Made by a program: the position numbers and the translations under genes | Assembly (NCBI GenBank): GCA_029882975.1 | Contig: JAOUJW010000007.1 | Coordinates: forward strand, 62,001-126,000 | Direction: 5' to 3' | Source: Gammaproteobacteria bacterium | Lineage (GTDB): Bacteria; Pseudomonadota; Gammaproteobacteria; SZUA-152 | DNA length: 64,000 nucleotides | In this document: piece by piece, positions 35,026 to 45,444 of the stretch | Position numbering within the stretch: position 1 is the stretch's first letter | Layout: every line of letters starts with the position of its first letter | The notes under the pieces: generated by a model | Databases searched by the model: none | What the model saw: the letters and a program-made list of their open reading frames with translations, nothing else | Told to the model about the DNA's origin: nothing

Positions 35026-36720
35026 TCAGGATCCTCTACGCATCACACCACCGGCATCCAACTCACCGCCACCGCCGTGGGCGAACACATGAGAAAGATA
35101 CTCTGGGGGTTGTTCACCCAAAATCTGATACAGATTCACCAGTTGCATGCGGTACAGGCGCTCAAAATCGCTGACCGTACTGGCCGGATTGTAGTCACCA
35201 AACCACCAGAACCAATCTGACCCCTCACAAACGGCCAATTGTTTCTGCGCTGCCGCAATCCGCTCCTCTGAAATCCTTTGCGATTGAACCACTTGGTCAA
35301 AACAGGCTTTGGCTTCGCCTAACATATCCCAGGCGCGATTTTTATCCACATCCCCTATCCATGTGGAAAAAGTGCCATACACCCAGCTCCCGGCAACCCA
35401 TCGGGCCACACGTACCGGTTCCACGCCCTGATCCAGGCAAGCCCCGAAAGTGGTAAGTTCAAACTCGGGATCGCTTCCCAACTGTTCATACAGAGCACTG
35501 AGAAAATAGTAGCCGTTTTCCGGATAGTATTCCCAAGCGTTTTCCCCATCGAGCACAATAGAGACCACGGAATTGTGTAAGTTACTTTGTTGCACTTGAG
35601 CGATGTTTTTTAAATGGTGTACTAAGTTGGCCACTGCATCATCGGCGTGCCAGGTGGCATAGGTAAAACCCACCAAATCCGACAAACCATCATCGCGAAA
35701 AAAACAACATACACTACTGTCATCCAGGGCAAAGACGCGATGAATGGGCTCTTCCTTCCGTCCTAAGGCACCGAGACTGTTGCGAATCACGTTTTCACCG
35801 CCGGCGATCCATCGAAAGCCGGCTTCGGCATAATAGGGCATGGAATCTGTGCTCACCCCTCCTTCGGAGGGCCAACACCCTTGTGGTCTAATTCCAAAAA
35901 AATGTTCAAAAGTTTCCAATCCTTTTTGCACATGCCAACGTACACGCTCGGCACCACCTTCATACTGCTTTAGCATCGGCATACGCACCTGTGGCATAGC
36001 TTCCTTGGCACAATTCAAGTCCAACAACAAGGGTACAATGGGGTGGGCATAAGGTGTCATGGACAATTCTATGCGTCCTTGGCGGGCTAAATCTCGGTAA
36101 CGGGATATAACTGTATCCAACTGCTCGCTGATGACCTCGACCAGAACGCGTCTGTCCTGATACAAAAAACCATGACCCTTTTTAATCAAAGCCTGAACCC
36201 GCGGTTCACTGCGCCGTACGCTCTCCCCCATCCAGGCCAGATGGTACCAAACCAGCATATCCACTAAAAACTGGTCATTCCAATACACATGGGTATAGGG
36301 GTTTTTGATCAACCAGGACGCCATTCTGGCCAAACGCCGATACGGAACGAAACGATTCACTAAACGTTCTTTGTTAGCCCGGAGACAATCTTTTACCAGC
36401 CCTATCCGTTGCTCCAAATCCGCCGGTAACACAACAGAGCTGAGTGCACACAATAAAGGATCGCGGATTTGCTCTCCGGTACTGAGAAAAGCTTTTAGCT
36501 GACGGGCATAGGCATCGATTTGCTCTAACAAAATGGGCGCAAAATTGACCACGGCCCGCGCTTTGGGATTGGCCTCCAGATGCGCCGCCATATCGGTATA
36601 ATCTTTAATAGCGTGCAAATACGTCCATGGAAGTTGAAATTCGCCATTGAGCCGGTTGACGTACTGTGGCTGGTGCATATGCCAGCACAGCACAACTTTT
36701 AAACGCGGCTTAGCGGACAT
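35026..36720 (-). CDS. GH57 family glycoside hydrolase/glucanotransferase
   Basis: GH57 enzymes act on alpha-glucans as amylases, amylopullulanases, glucanotransferases or branching enzymes. The 564-residue protein opens with the family signature 'VVLCWHMHQPQYVN', has 'GCWPSEGGVSTDSM' with the probable nucleophile Glu, and 'VVSIVLDGENAWEYY' with the probable acid/base Asp. The ATG at 36720 is chosen; it overlaps the end of glgC by 11 nt. Position between glgC and malQ indicates a glycogen role; the exact activity (amylase or transferase) is not decided by sequence. Confidence 0.9.
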   Translation of the reverse strand: MSAKPRLKVVLCWHMHQPQYVNRLNGEFQLPWTYLHAIKDYTDMAAHLEANPKARAVVNFAPILLEQIDAYARQLKAFLSTGEQIRDPLLCALSSVVLPADLEQRIGLVKDCLRANKERLVNRFVPYRRLARMASWLIKNPYTHVYWNDQFLVDMLVWYHLAWMGESVRRSEPRVQALIKKGHGFLYQDRRVLVEVISEQLDTVISRYRDLARQGRIELSMTPYAHPIVPLLLDLNCAKEAMPQVRMPMLKQYEGGAERVRWHVQKGLETFEHFFGIRPQGCWPSEGGVSTDSMPYYAEAGFRWIAGGENVIRNSLGALGRKEEPIHRVFALDDSSVCCFFRDDGLSDLVGFTYATWHADDAVANLVHHLKNIAQVQQSNLHNSVVSIVLDGENAWEYYPENGYYFLSALYEQLGSDPEFELTTFGACLDQGVEPVRVARWVAGSWVYGTFSTWIGDVDKNRAWDMLGEAKACFDQVVQSQRISEERIAAAQKQLAVCEGSDWFWWFGDYNPASTVSDFERLYRMQLVNLYQILGEQPPEYLSHVFAHGGGGELDAGGVMRRGS

Positions 36721-37975
36721 GGTGCAGCTTTTGCCCAAGCATCTCCGGTGTCACAAGAACCACGTCATTGGGCGTCACATAAAACCGCTCCGCGTCTTTT
36801 TTTAGATCAAAGCCAATCTCTGTTTCCGGCGGCACCACACAGCCCTTATCTATCACGGCGTTACGAATTCGACAGTGACGGCCAATTCTCACATCCGGTA
36901 ACACCACCGTATCCTGTAGCTCACAGTAGGAATTCACCCGTACATTGGAGAACAATAATGAGTGGGTTATTTTGGAGCCTGAAATCACGCAGCCACCTGA
37001 TACCATGGAATCCACAGCCATGCCACGGCGGTCATCGTCGTCAAATACAAATTTAGCCGGAGGCGACTGCTCCTGATAGGTCCAGATGGGCCATTCTTCA
37101 TCGTACAAATTCAATTCCGGTACCACACCAGTAAGCTCCAAATTGGCTTTCCAAAACGCATCCACAGTGCCTACATCACGCCAATAGGCGCTCTTACCGT
37201 TGACCGGATCCCGAAATGAATAGGCATGGGCTTTGTAGTCACGTATGACGGCGGGGATGATATCATTACCAAAGTCATGACTGCTATCCTGGCTGTCTGC
37301 ATCTTCGATCAATAGACGATATAACAATTCCACATTAAAGACATAAATACCCATTGAAGCCAGAGCCACATCGGGCTTGCCGGGCATAGTCTCGGGGTTT
37401 TCCGGTTTCTCGGAGAACCGGACAATACTGCCCGCTTTATCCACGGCCATGACCCCATAGGATTTAGCCTCCTCCGTGCTTACTTCCACACAACCCACGG
37501 TCAAATCGGCCCCACTGTCCACATGAGCGGCTATCATGGGGCCATAATCCATTTTATAAATATGATCTCCAGCCAGAATCAAAACAAACTCCGGCTTGTG
37601 ATTGCGGATAATGTCCAGGTTTTGATAAATGGCATCCGCCGTTCCCGCATACCAGCTCTCTTCTATGCGCTGTTGTGCCGGCAGTATCTCAATAAACTCC
37701 CCGAACTCTCCCCGCAGAAAACTCCACCCTTTTTGCACATGCAATATGAGCGAATGGGATTTGTATTGGGTCAACACGCCCACCTGACGAATACCGGAAT
37801 TAATGCAGTTGGACAGTGGGAAATCAATGATTCGAAACTTCCCCCCAAAGGGTACAGCCGGTTTGGCTCTCCAATCGGTAATTTGTTTTAACCGAGATCC
37901 GCGGCCCCCAGCCATGATTAGTGCCAGGGTTTTCTTGGTCAGCCGACTTACAAATCGCGTTTGTTCCGCTTGCAT
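36710..37975 (-). CDS. glgC: Glucose-1-phosphate adenylyltransferase
   Basis: GlgC makes ADP-glucose, the committed and allosterically controlled step of glycogen synthesis. The 421-residue chain has 'LALIMAGGRGSRLKQITDWRAKPAVPFGGKFRIIDF', the substrate site 'WYAGTADAIYQNLDII', 'FSEKPENP', and a C-terminal left-handed beta-helix with hexapeptide-like repeats ('DVRIGRHCRIRNAVIDKGCV'). It is the first gene of the leftward glgC-GH57-malQ operon and is divergent from glgB-glgA, with 213 nt between them for both promoters. Confidence 0.96.
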   Translation of the reverse strand: MQAEQTRFVSRLTKKTLALIMAGGRGSRLKQITDWRAKPAVPFGGKFRIIDFPLSNCINSGIRQVGVLTQYKSHSLILHVQKGWSFLRGEFGEFIEILPAQQRIEESWYAGTADAIYQNLDIIRNHKPEFVLILAGDHIYKMDYGPMIAAHVDSGADLTVGCVEVSTEEAKSYGVMAVDKAGSIVRFSEKPENPETMPGKPDVALASMGIYVFNVELLYRLLIEDADSQDSSHDFGNDIIPAVIRDYKAHAYSFRDPVNGKSAYWRDVGTVDAFWKANLELTGVVPELNLYDEEWPIWTYQEQSPPAKFVFDDDDRRGMAVDSMVSGGCVISGSKITHSLLFSNVRVNSYCELQDTVVLPDVRIGRHCRIRNAVIDKGCVVPPETEIGFDLKKDAERFYVTPNDVVLVTPEMLGQKLHHVR

Positions 37976-38188
37976 AGGTTTTCCTTCATGTTACACGGTT
38001 GAGTCATCTCTAACTGAGATAGATTCCGTATTTATAGTGTTTTTAACAACAAACAAACTCGTCTCTGCACTTTTTGCAGTTCTACTATAAACATAGTAAA
38101 AATTGCATCACATTACAGCCCACTAAATTAATCTTGATCATTGCAAACACGTAAAATTAGTAATAAGTTAAACGCCTACCTATAATTA

Positions 38189-40561
38189 GTGGATCCCATG
38201 AGAAAAAAACCCCCAGTCCCAAAAACCCAGGTTACGCGGAGCGCGCCAGACCGTCAAACACCCGAACCCTCTGCACTATCCTCTGCTATAGAACCTTCCA
38301 CACGGGAACCGTCACAGGAAGCTCCTTCCAGCGAATCCGCCGCCCGGGAAATTCAACCGGCACAACCCGACCCAGCCCAAATCCTACAGGACAATATTCA
38401 GGCGGTCCTTGAAGCCAGGCACCATGACCCACGTTGCGTTCTCGGCAAACACACAGACGCCGCCGGTAATACAATCATCCGTGTATTTCGCCCCCGCACC
38501 CGTGAATTACGTCTACATGACTCGGACACGTTGCTGCAGCGACTTGGCCATAGCGATCTGTTTCACTGGCAAGGGGAAACCGATATACAGGAACCGTACC
38601 GATTACGCTATGTGGATGACCAAGGCGACACCACAGTGGAATATGACCCTTATTCCTTCGCCCCTCAAATTTCAGATTTTGACCTGCATCTATTTTCGGA
38701 GGGTAAACACTGGCATGCCTATCGGATCCTTGGTGCCCACCCCGTCACTGTGAGCCAAATAGCCGGCGTACGTTTCAGCGTCTGGGCACCCAATGCCGGA
38801 CGTGTCAGTGTGGTAGGTGAATTCAACCACTGGGACGGAAGGGTACATCCCATGGTTAATCGGGGGGGGAGCGGCATTTGGGAGATTTTCATTCCGGGGA
38901 TTGGTTGCGGCAGCTTGTATAAATTTGAGATTCGTCACCCCTCCGGTCGCATACTCTTAAAAACGGACCCCTATGGACAGGAATTCGAAAACCGTCCCAA
39001 AACAGCGTCCATCGTCACCGAGAGCCACTACCAATGGCAAGACGCCACCTGGCTCGAGGCACAACGCCGGCGTGACTGGCTGCACAGCCCCTTGTCCATT
39101 TACGAACTGCACCTGGGTTCCTGGAAGCGGGGACATAGCGAAGGATTTCTCAATTACCGTGACATCGCCACAGAACTTATCCCCTACATCAAGTCTCTGG
39201 GATTTACCCACATTGAATTATTGCCGGTAACGGAACATCCCCTGGATGGATCCTGGGGCTACCAAACCACGGGATACTTCGCCCCCAGCAGCCGCTTTGG
39301 AACACCGGATGACTTACGCGACTTTATTGACCAATGTCACCAAAGCCAAATTGGCGTACTGGTCGACTGGGTTCCGGCTCATTTCCCCAAAGATGACCAT
39401 GGATTAAGCGTCTTTGATGGCAGCGCCCTGTATGAACACGAAGATCCTCGCCTGGGTGAACACCGTGACTGGGGCACATTGATCTATAACTACGGTCGAG
39501 CCGAAGTGAAAAACTTTCTTCTGGCCAGTGCGGTGTACTGGTTGGAAGAGTTTCATATCGACGGCTTGCGGGTGGATGCGGTGGCCTCCATGCTGTATTT
39601 GGACTACTCGCGAGAAGCAGGTGACTGGCTTCCCAACAAGTACGGTGGCAATGAAAACCTTGAAGCTATAGATTTCTTGCGCGAACTGAATACGGTGATC
39701 CATTCTCAGTTTCCCGGTTGCCTGGTAATGGCCGAGGAATCCACTTCCTGGCCCCAGGTCACACGCCCATGCTATCTGGGCGGACTGGGATTCAGCATGA
39801 AATGGAATATGGGTTGGATGCACGACACACTCAATTACATGAACAAAGACCCCATCTATCGCCGCTTTCACCACGACCAGCTCACGTTCGGTATGATGTA
39901 TGCCTTTAGCGAAAATTTCATTCTGCCCCTCTCCCATGATGAAGTGGTGCACGGAAAAGGCTCCATGATTCGCAAAATGCCCGGTGACGATTGGCAGAAA
40001 TTTGCCAATTTGCGAGTTTTGTATACGTATATGTTTACTTACCCGGGTAAAAAACTCTTGTTCATGGGGAGCGAATTCGGTCAATGGTCGGAATGGGATT
40101 TTGATAAGTCCCTGGATTGGTACTTATTGGAATTGCCGTTCCATCAAGGGTTGAAATCTACGGTGAGCGACTTGAACCGGCTCTACACCCAAAATACCGC
40201 TTTGCATGAACTGGATTTTGAAAGCGACGGCTTCCAATGGATTGATTGTCATGACGCAGACCAGTCTATTATTAGTTATATTCGTAACAGCCCCGAACAA
40301 ACTATGATAATCATCCTGAATTTCACCCCTAAACCCCGTGACCACTATCGTATTGGGGTACCCTCCCCGGGAGATTACGAGGAAGTCTTCAATTCAGACT
40401 CCAGCTATTACGGCGGAAGCAATGTGGGTAATCTGGGCCTTATTCCGGCGGAAAATACGCCCTGGATGAATAACCCTTGCTCTCTCTTGCTCACCATTCC
40501 ACCGTTGGCCGGAATGGTACTGACACACAAGCCTGACGGTAAAACAAAAATAGAACCATGA
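38189..40561 (+). CDS. glgB: 1,4-alpha-glucan branching enzyme, copy 1, with N-terminal extension
   Basis: GlgB introduces alpha-1,6 branches. The 790-residue protein has a Pro/Ser/Glu-rich, probably disordered extension (about residues 1-65), then an N-terminal beta module, a CBM48 ('[24 protein letters not shown]') and the GH13 barrel. Catalytic residues are Asp in '[18 protein letters not shown]', Glu in '[10 protein letters not shown]' and Asp in '[12 protein letters not shown]'. The start is GTG at 38189 or ATG at 38198; neither has a strong ribosome-binding site. The stop overlaps the glgA start (ATGA). A second glgB is at 50249-52423. Confidence 0.95.
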   Translation: MDPMRKKPPVPKTQVTRSAPDRQTPEPSALSSAIEPSTREPSQEAPSSESAAREIQPAQPDPAQILQDNIQAVLEARHHDPRCVLGKHTDAAGNTIIRVFRPRTRELRLHDSDTLLQRLGHSDLFHWQGETDIQEPYRLRYVDDQGDTTVEYDPYSFAPQISDFDLHLFSEGKHWHAYRILGAHPVTVSQIAGVRFSVWAPNAGRVSVVGEFNHWDGRVHPMVNRGGSGIWEIFIPGIGCGSLYKFEIRHPSGRILLKTDPYGQEFENRPKTASIVTESHYQWQDATWLEAQRRRDWLHSPLSIYELHLGSWKRGHSEGFLNYRDIATELIPYIKSLGFTHIELLPVTEHPLDGSWGYQTTGYFAPSSRFGTPDDLRDFIDQCHQSQIGVLVDWVPAHFPKDDHGLSVFDGSALYEHEDPRLGEHRDWGTLIYNYGRAEVKNFLLASAVYWLEEFHIDGLRVDAVASMLYLDYSREAGDWLPNKYGGNENLEAIDFLRELNTVIHSQFPGCLVMAEESTSWPQVTRPCYLGGLGFSMKWNMGWMHDTLNYMNKDPIYRRFHHDQLTFGMMYAFSENFILPLSHDEVVHGKGSMIRKMPGDDWQKFANLRVLYTYMFTYPGKKLLFMGSEFGQWSEWDFDKSLDWYLLELPFHQGLKSTVSDLNRLYTQNTALHELDFESDGFQWIDCHDADQSIISYIRNSPEQTMIIILNFTPKPRDHYRIGVPSPGDYEEVFNSDSSYYGGSNVGNLGLIPAENTPWMNNPCSLLLTIPPLAGMVLTHKPDGKTKIEP

Positions 40562-42054
40562 GCAAAGTCCTGTTCGTCGCCAGTGAAGTGCAACCACTGA
40601 TCAAAACCGGCGGTCTCGCGGATGTCGCCGGCGCGTTACCTGCCGCTTTGAAACAACTGCGCGACAGCGTTCGAGTTATGCTACCCGCGTACCAGGATAT
40701 TCTGGAAAGCGGCATAAAGACCAAGAAGTTGGCCAGTTTTTATCTACCCGGTACGCCGGGAGAAGTGCAGTTGCTGGAAGCCTGCATGCCTCAAAATCGG
40801 GTAAAACTCATCCTGGTGGACTACGCCCCGGCATTTGCTCGCAGAGGAAACCCTTACTTACAACCGGACGGTAATCCCTGGCCCGATAACGCCGAACGCT
40901 TCGCACTGTTATGTCGAGCCGTCGAACGGGTGGCTTTAAACAGTGCCGGCCTGGATTGGCAACCGGACATTGTCCATTGCAATGACTGGCAAACCGGACT
41001 CATACCGGCTTTACTCAGTCGTTCACCGATGCGACCGGGCACCGTGTTCACCATTCACAATCTGGCCTATCAGGGCTTGTTCTCGCGGGAAACCTTTATC
41101 TCTCTGGGCTTGGATGAGAAATTCTGGCACCCATTTGAACTGGAGTTCCATCATCAACTTTCCTTTATCAAAGGTGGGCTGGTGTACTCCGATCGCTTGA
41201 CCACCGTAAGCCCAAATTATGCCGAGGAAATTCAAACCAGCCGGTTTGGCTACGGCCTGGAGGGCTTATTGTCTTTCCGCCAGGATGTTCTACATGGCAT
41301 CATCAATGGCATAGACACCGACACCTGGAATCCACAAACCGACCCATTAATCAGCGCCAACTATGCCCCTGACAATTTAGTCGGCAAGCGTTTAAACAAA
41401 GCGGCATTGCAACAAACCATGGGCTTACCACAGGAGCAAGATGCTTTTCTGCTGGGTTCTATTGGTCGGCTGGTGGATCAGAAAGGCGTGGATTTGATTA
41501 CCGAGATTGTGCCCAAACTACTGGCTTATCCCATCCAGTTGGTGGTCCTGGGAAGTGGCGAAACCAAGTACGAGGCTGCGCTAAAACAGTTAGCTGAAAA
41601 ATATCCTCAGAAAATGGCCGTTACTTTGGCCTACAACGAATCCCTGGCCCACCAGATAGAAGCCGGAGCGGATGCCTTTCTCATGCCTTCCCGATTTGAA
41701 CCCTGCGGTTTAAACCAACTGTACAGTTTGCGCTACGGCACCATTCCCATTGTTACTCGAGTGGGCGGACTGGCAGATACCGTCGTAGATACTCCGAAAC
41801 ACAAACGCAGCGGCTTTATAGTCAATGAAGCCACCCCCGCCGCTTTGCTTACCACCACATTAGAAGCACTGGATGTGTTTCGCACGACACAGTGGAAAAA
41901 ACTGATCAAAACAGCCATGGAGCAGGATTTCAGTTGGGACAACAGTGCAGCACAATACCATAGCTTATACCAAGACATCATTCGTGCACGCAAACCCAAA
42001 CCCGTGAAAATAAAAAAAACTACGACTCCACAGCACTTACCGGCTAAACGGTGA
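40558..42054 (+). CDS. glgA: Glycogen synthase (ADP-glucose)
   Basis: GlgA extends alpha-1,4 glucan chains from ADP-glucose. The 498-residue GT5 protein begins '[28 protein letters not shown]' with the ADP-glucose-binding KTGGL, and has '[17 protein letters not shown]', '[14 protein letters not shown]' and the C-terminal '[26 protein letters not shown]' with the conserved Glu. A Lys-rich tail of about 20 residues follows. It is coupled to glgB by a 4-nt overlap and converges on glk. Confidence 0.96.
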   Translation: MSKVLFVASEVQPLIKTGGLADVAGALPAALKQLRDSVRVMLPAYQDILESGIKTKKLASFYLPGTPGEVQLLEACMPQNRVKLILVDYAPAFARRGNPYLQPDGNPWPDNAERFALLCRAVERVALNSAGLDWQPDIVHCNDWQTGLIPALLSRSPMRPGTVFTIHNLAYQGLFSRETFISLGLDEKFWHPFELEFHHQLSFIKGGLVYSDRLTTVSPNYAEEIQTSRFGYGLEGLLSFRQDVLHGIINGIDTDTWNPQTDPLISANYAPDNLVGKRLNKAALQQTMGLPQEQDAFLLGSIGRLVDQKGVDLITEIVPKLLAYPIQLVVLGSGETKYEAALKQLAEKYPQKMAVTLAYNESLAHQIEAGADAFLMPSRFEPCGLNQLYSLRYGTIPIVTRVGGLADTVVDTPKHKRSGFIVNEATPAALLTTTLEALDVFRTTQWKKLIKTAMEQDFSWDNSAAQYHSLYQDIIRARKPKPVKIKKTTTPQHLPAKR

Positions 42055-42077
42055 AACCCCTAACATCGACAGGATGT

Positions 42078-43019
42078 TTATAGTCGCCGCGCCACTTCCT
42101 GGGCCCCCAATAACCCCACTTCCGGGTCCAACACGATCTTTACAGGCACTTGTTGCAGCAGAGCCCCCATTTTGCTTTTATGTCGAAAACTTTCCATAAA
42201 CGGCCCCACCATCAACTTATCTGCAATTCGGGCCGCAATACCCCCGGCCACATACACACCCCCCAGAGCCAAACCGGTTAACGCCAGATTGCCGGCCTGG
42301 GCTCCATAAATTGACATAAACAGGTCCAGCGCCTGCACAGCAACCTCTTCCTGATTGTCCACAGCCTGGGTGATAGCCGCCGCATTCAACTCATCTGACT
42401 CACCTCGTTCATGTTGTAAAAACATATAGATCCGCTCTAGCCCGGGACCGGAACATAACAGTTCATAAGATACACAATCGTGAGTTTTGAGCAGAAACCG
42501 TAATAAACGAATTTGCAGTTCATTGGTGGGGGCAAAGTCTGCATGCCCCCCCTCTGAAGCCAGTACTTCATAGCCGCCATCGCGCCACACCAGGATCGCC
42601 TGTCCCAAACCGGTTCCGGCGCCAATGATGACTTGGTTTGCGTGAGGCTGTACCTGTCCCTTTTGCATGACTTGAAAACCGGAATCCGCCAAGGTGTTCA
42701 AGCCATAACCGATGGCTTGGAAGTCATTAATTAAACGTACTTGCTGAAATCCAAACCGTTGTTTCAATGTGACGGCATGGATCTGCCAGGGTAAGTTCGT
42801 GACACCGGCTTGTTCACCGGAAACCGGCCCGGCCACACCCACGCAAAAATTTACCACGTCTGTTTCGCCGTCTAAAAAATGTTCGAGTATGGCTTCAAAT
42901 GAAGTATAAATTCCGCTTTCATAACGTTGTTGTCGTAACACTTCGCAGTCGTCTTTGTCCACCCGGCACAGGCGCAACAAAGTCTTGGTACCCCCCAAGT
43001 CGACAGCGACAATCTTCAT
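42078..43019 (-). CDS. glk: Glucokinase
   Basis: Glucokinase phosphorylates free glucose released by MalQ or by debranching. The 313-residue ROK-like protein of the Glk class has the ATP site 'IVAVDLGGTKTLLRL', 'VGVAGPVSGEQAGVTNLPWQI', the sugar/catalytic segment 'VRLINDFQAIGYGL', 'IGAGTGLGQAILV' and 'ASEGGHADFAP'. Its start overlaps the stop of the upstream phosphogluconolactonase gene by 4 nt (ATGA), so the two are coupled. Confidence 0.94.
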   Translation of the reverse strand: MKIVAVDLGGTKTLLRLCRVDKDDCEVLRQQRYESGIYTSFEAILEHFLDGETDVVNFCVGVAGPVSGEQAGVTNLPWQIHAVTLKQRFGFQQVRLINDFQAIGYGLNTLADSGFQVMQKGQVQPHANQVIIGAGTGLGQAILVWRDGGYEVLASEGGHADFAPTNELQIRLLRFLLKTHDCVSYELLCSGPGLERIYMFLQHERGESDELNAAAITQAVDNQEEVAVQALDLFMSIYGAQAGNLALTGLALGGVYVAGGIAARIADKLMVGPFMESFRHKSKMGALLQQVPVKIVLDPEVGLLGAQEVARRL

Positions 43020-43777
43020 CGCTTCGTCAACAGTGAATCGGGTAATTCGGCAGCAGCTGATTCATCCAAACGCCATTGCAATTCGTGCTCGGCTCCATGG
43101 AGTACTTGCTCTACAGGATATGCAGGCCGCGACGCAGATTCTGCCTGAAACAGTTGACCCAATACCGCGGCCTTAGCTTCCCCGGCAATAAGGAACACAA
43201 TGTTGTGAGCGGCATTGATTACTGGAAACGTTAAACTGACACGCCAAGCATTGAGTTTTTTCACATACACCGCGCCGGCCCATTGTTGGGTTTCCTGCAA
43301 CAGCTCGGTTCCGGGAAACAAACTGGCAGTATGGCCATCATCACCCATACCTAAAAGCATTAAATCAAACTGGGGTAAACCTTTGCTGTTTTTGGGTAAG
43401 ACATCCAATGCCGCCGCATACCCGAGAGCACTGCCTTGCGGGTCTCCTTCCACGATATCCACAGCATGCACGTTCGCCGGAGGTATGGGAACCGAGCCAA
43501 TAAAGGCGTCTTTGGCCATACGGTAATTGCTATCCGCATGATCCTTAGGTACACAGCGTTCATCGCCAAAAAACAGATGCACTTTTTGCCAATGAATTTC
43601 TTCTGCAAAAGGCGGTGTGCTGAGTAAATGGTAGAGTTTTTGGGGGGTACTACCCCCAGCCAAAGAAACATAAAAACCGTCATGATCTGCAACAGCCTGC
43701 CGACAAAGTTCCAGCCAATGCCGCGCTACCGCTTCATTAAGCTGATCAACCGATTGGTGAACGAAAACTTTACCCAT
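43016..43777 (-). CDS. pgl: 6-phosphogluconolactonase
   Basis: Pgl hydrolyses 6-phosphogluconolactone in the oxidative pentose-phosphate or Entner-Doudoroff pathway. The 253-residue DevB-type protein has 'FYVSLAGGSTPQKLYHLLS', 'VHLFFGDERCVPKDHADSNYRMAKDAF' and 'FDLMLLGMGDDGHTASLFPGT'. The ATG at 43777 has AGGGA 5 nt upstream. The usual partner, glucose-6-phosphate dehydrogenase, is not in the window; glk follows instead. Confidence 0.94.
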   Translation of the reverse strand: MGKVFVHQSVDQLNEAVARHWLELCRQAVADHDGFYVSLAGGSTPQKLYHLLSTPPFAEEIHWQKVHLFFGDERCVPKDHADSNYRMAKDAFIGSVPIPPANVHAVDIVEGDPQGSALGYAAALDVLPKNSKGLPQFDLMLLGMGDDGHTASLFPGTELLQETQQWAGAVYVKKLNAWRVSLTFPVINAAHNIVFLIAGEAKAAVLGQLFQAESASRPAYPVEQVLHGAEHELQWRLDESAAAELPDSLLTKR

Positions 43778-43832
43778 GGCATTCCCTGCTCCCACCGAAT
43801 TATTTCAGAGGCTTTCCATAAGTTTAGCCTAT

Positions 43833-44528
43833 TTAATGCTGGTGTTGATCCTGTTGCTCGTGGTTTGCAGGCTGTTTTGTCTCTGCTTCAGGTGGGGGCG
43901 GTCGGCGTGCATGACCGATTTTTTGGGTTTGAAACGGCGCCAGGTATTTCCTGTAGTATTCCCGTGAAATCTTGCGAACATTGGTTTTCATTTCCTCTGA
44001 CATTTCCTTGGAAACTATTTCACGGTTTTCAAACGCTGCTTGCACTCCTTGGGCCGCAGCCAGATTCAACCATACATAGGCCTGAATAATGTCCTGTTTT
44101 ACCCCCTGCCCGGAAGCGTAAAGAACACCCAGATTGGTTTGGGCCGCCGGCTGTCCCTGCTTAGCCGCTTTTTCGTACCACACCGCCGCATACTGAAAAT
44201 TTTGATCGACGCCCAATCCAAATTCATACATATTGCCCAAGTGGAATTGGGCATCCGCCAGCCCTTGGTCTGCAGCTTTGCGGAACCATTGTGCTGCTCC
44301 CTTATAATCCTGGTCCACACCCTGTCCCTGGCGTAACAACATGGCCAGATTGTACTGTGCCTCAACATCTCCGGATTCAGCCAGCTCGGTAAACAGGCTC
44401 GCGGCCTGTTTAAAATCCTTTTTTTCCACCGCGTCCAGGGCAGATTTCATGTCTGCAAAGACCCCTCGACTACTCCCTAGTAACAACAACAATGCAAAAA
44501 AGGAAATGACCCCACGCTGAAACTTCAT
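43833..44528 (-). CDS. Exported Sel1-repeat protein
   Basis: The 231-residue protein has a signal peptide ('GVISFFALLLLLGSSRGVFA'), four Sel1/TPR-like repeats (about residues 45-170, 'AQYNLAMLLRQGQGVDQDYKGAAQWFRKAADQG' style) and a Pro/His/Gln-rich tail ending 'DQHQH'. It is a binding scaffold without catalytic motifs. The ATG at 44528 has AAGG about 8 nt upstream; earlier in-frame starts precede the signal peptide by 29 residues and are unlikely. Related in type to the larger Sel1 protein at 8.9-11.3 kb. Confidence 0.85.
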   Translation of the reverse strand: MKFQRGVISFFALLLLLGSSRGVFADMKSALDAVEKKDFKQAASLFTELAESGDVEAQYNLAMLLRQGQGVDQDYKGAAQWFRKAADQGLADAQFHLGNMYEFGLGVDQNFQYAAVWYEKAAKQGQPAAQTNLGVLYASGQGVKQDIIQAYVWLNLAAAQGVQAAFENREIVSKEMSEEMKTNVRKISREYYRKYLAPFQTQKIGHARRPPPPEAETKQPANHEQQDQHQH

Positions 44529-44754
44529 ATGAAAAACCTTTTTAATTGGTACTTTTTTACCTGTTAGAGGCCAATCATACCACTGCCGGCAGTAAAACCT
44601 AAACCCGTAAAACACCTAAAATTTATAGAGGATTCAACCCCTTAACATATGGTCTAAAATAGATGAAAAAAAGGTCGATGTATTACTAACAAACCCCTCT
44701 CTGGTGGGCCAAATCCTCAACAATAGGGGCGAATTCCAGGTAATTGGAGTCTGC

Positions 44755-45423
44755 ATGAGCGTCAACACTGAAACCATATCTTTATCTTCCAATGACTTGC
44801 CCAAGTTGAATGCAGAAGCCGCAAAAAAGGTGACCGCCAAAATCACTCAGGTTAAGAAGTGGAAAAAACACGCTAAAGTGGTGCAAATTTTAGACAAAAC
44901 TTTTTTGCACATCACCCAGTTTGAAGGCAGTAAAAAGACCTACTGGGTGAACATTATCTCTTTAAGCAGTAATTGGAAACGAAAACTGCACATTGAATGG
45001 AAATGGTTGATCTTGTCTGTAGCGCTTCTGGCTTTAAGTTATGCGGCTTATACCACTGCGTCAGGTATGCAACTATTCAGCAAATACAAATATCTCGAAT
45101 CAACCATTATAGCCAGTGTCACAATCGGTCTGATATTTTTCGTGACTTTTATCAATAAAATCCAAAACTCAACGGTATTTTATTCGAGAAAATCCAAAAT
45201 TCCTCTGTTCGAAATTTATCACAACGCACCTTCCAAAGCGGAATACCGCCGTTTTCTGGAACTACTGAGTGTCGTTAATGCCAAGCTGAAGGAAAGTGTC
45301 ACCATCCCGGAAGACCGGGTGTTGGCGGGAGAGCTGGAGGATTTGCGCCGTTTAAAAGATGCCCGGGTTTTGTCGGATTCCTTGTACAATAAAGCCAGAC
45401 AGCGTCTGTTATCGGGTCATTGA
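44755..45423 (+). CDS. Two-span membrane protein with SHOCT-like C-terminus
   Basis: Not recognised as a named family. The 222-residue chain has a basic cytosolic N-terminal domain (about 1-80), two membrane helices (about 84-104 and 114-133), and a cytosolic tail ending 'LEDLRRLKDARVLSDSLYNKARQRLLSG', which resembles the short SHOCT oligomerisation motif. The ATG at 44755 has GGAG 6 nt upstream and is preferred over an ATG-like start 17 codons earlier. It converges on the next gene with 21 nt between them. Confidence 0.65.
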   Translation: MSVNTETISLSSNDLPKLNAEAAKKVTAKITQVKKWKKHAKVVQILDKTFLHITQFEGSKKTYWVNIISLSSNWKRKLHIEWKWLILSVALLALSYAAYTTASGMQLFSKYKYLESTIIASVTIGLIFFVTFINKIQNSTVFYSRKSKIPLFEIYHNAPSKAEYRRFLELLSVVNAKLKESVTIPEDRVLAGELEDLRRLKDARVLSDSLYNKARQRLLSGH

Positions 45424-45444
45424 TGCGACACGTATGAGGTTCGC

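Noticed and set aside
39404-40084. 226-codon frame on the minus strand inside glgB copy 1
   Set aside because: It is antisense to the conserved catalytic barrel of a branching enzyme, has no ribosome-binding site, and its product has no recognisable features.
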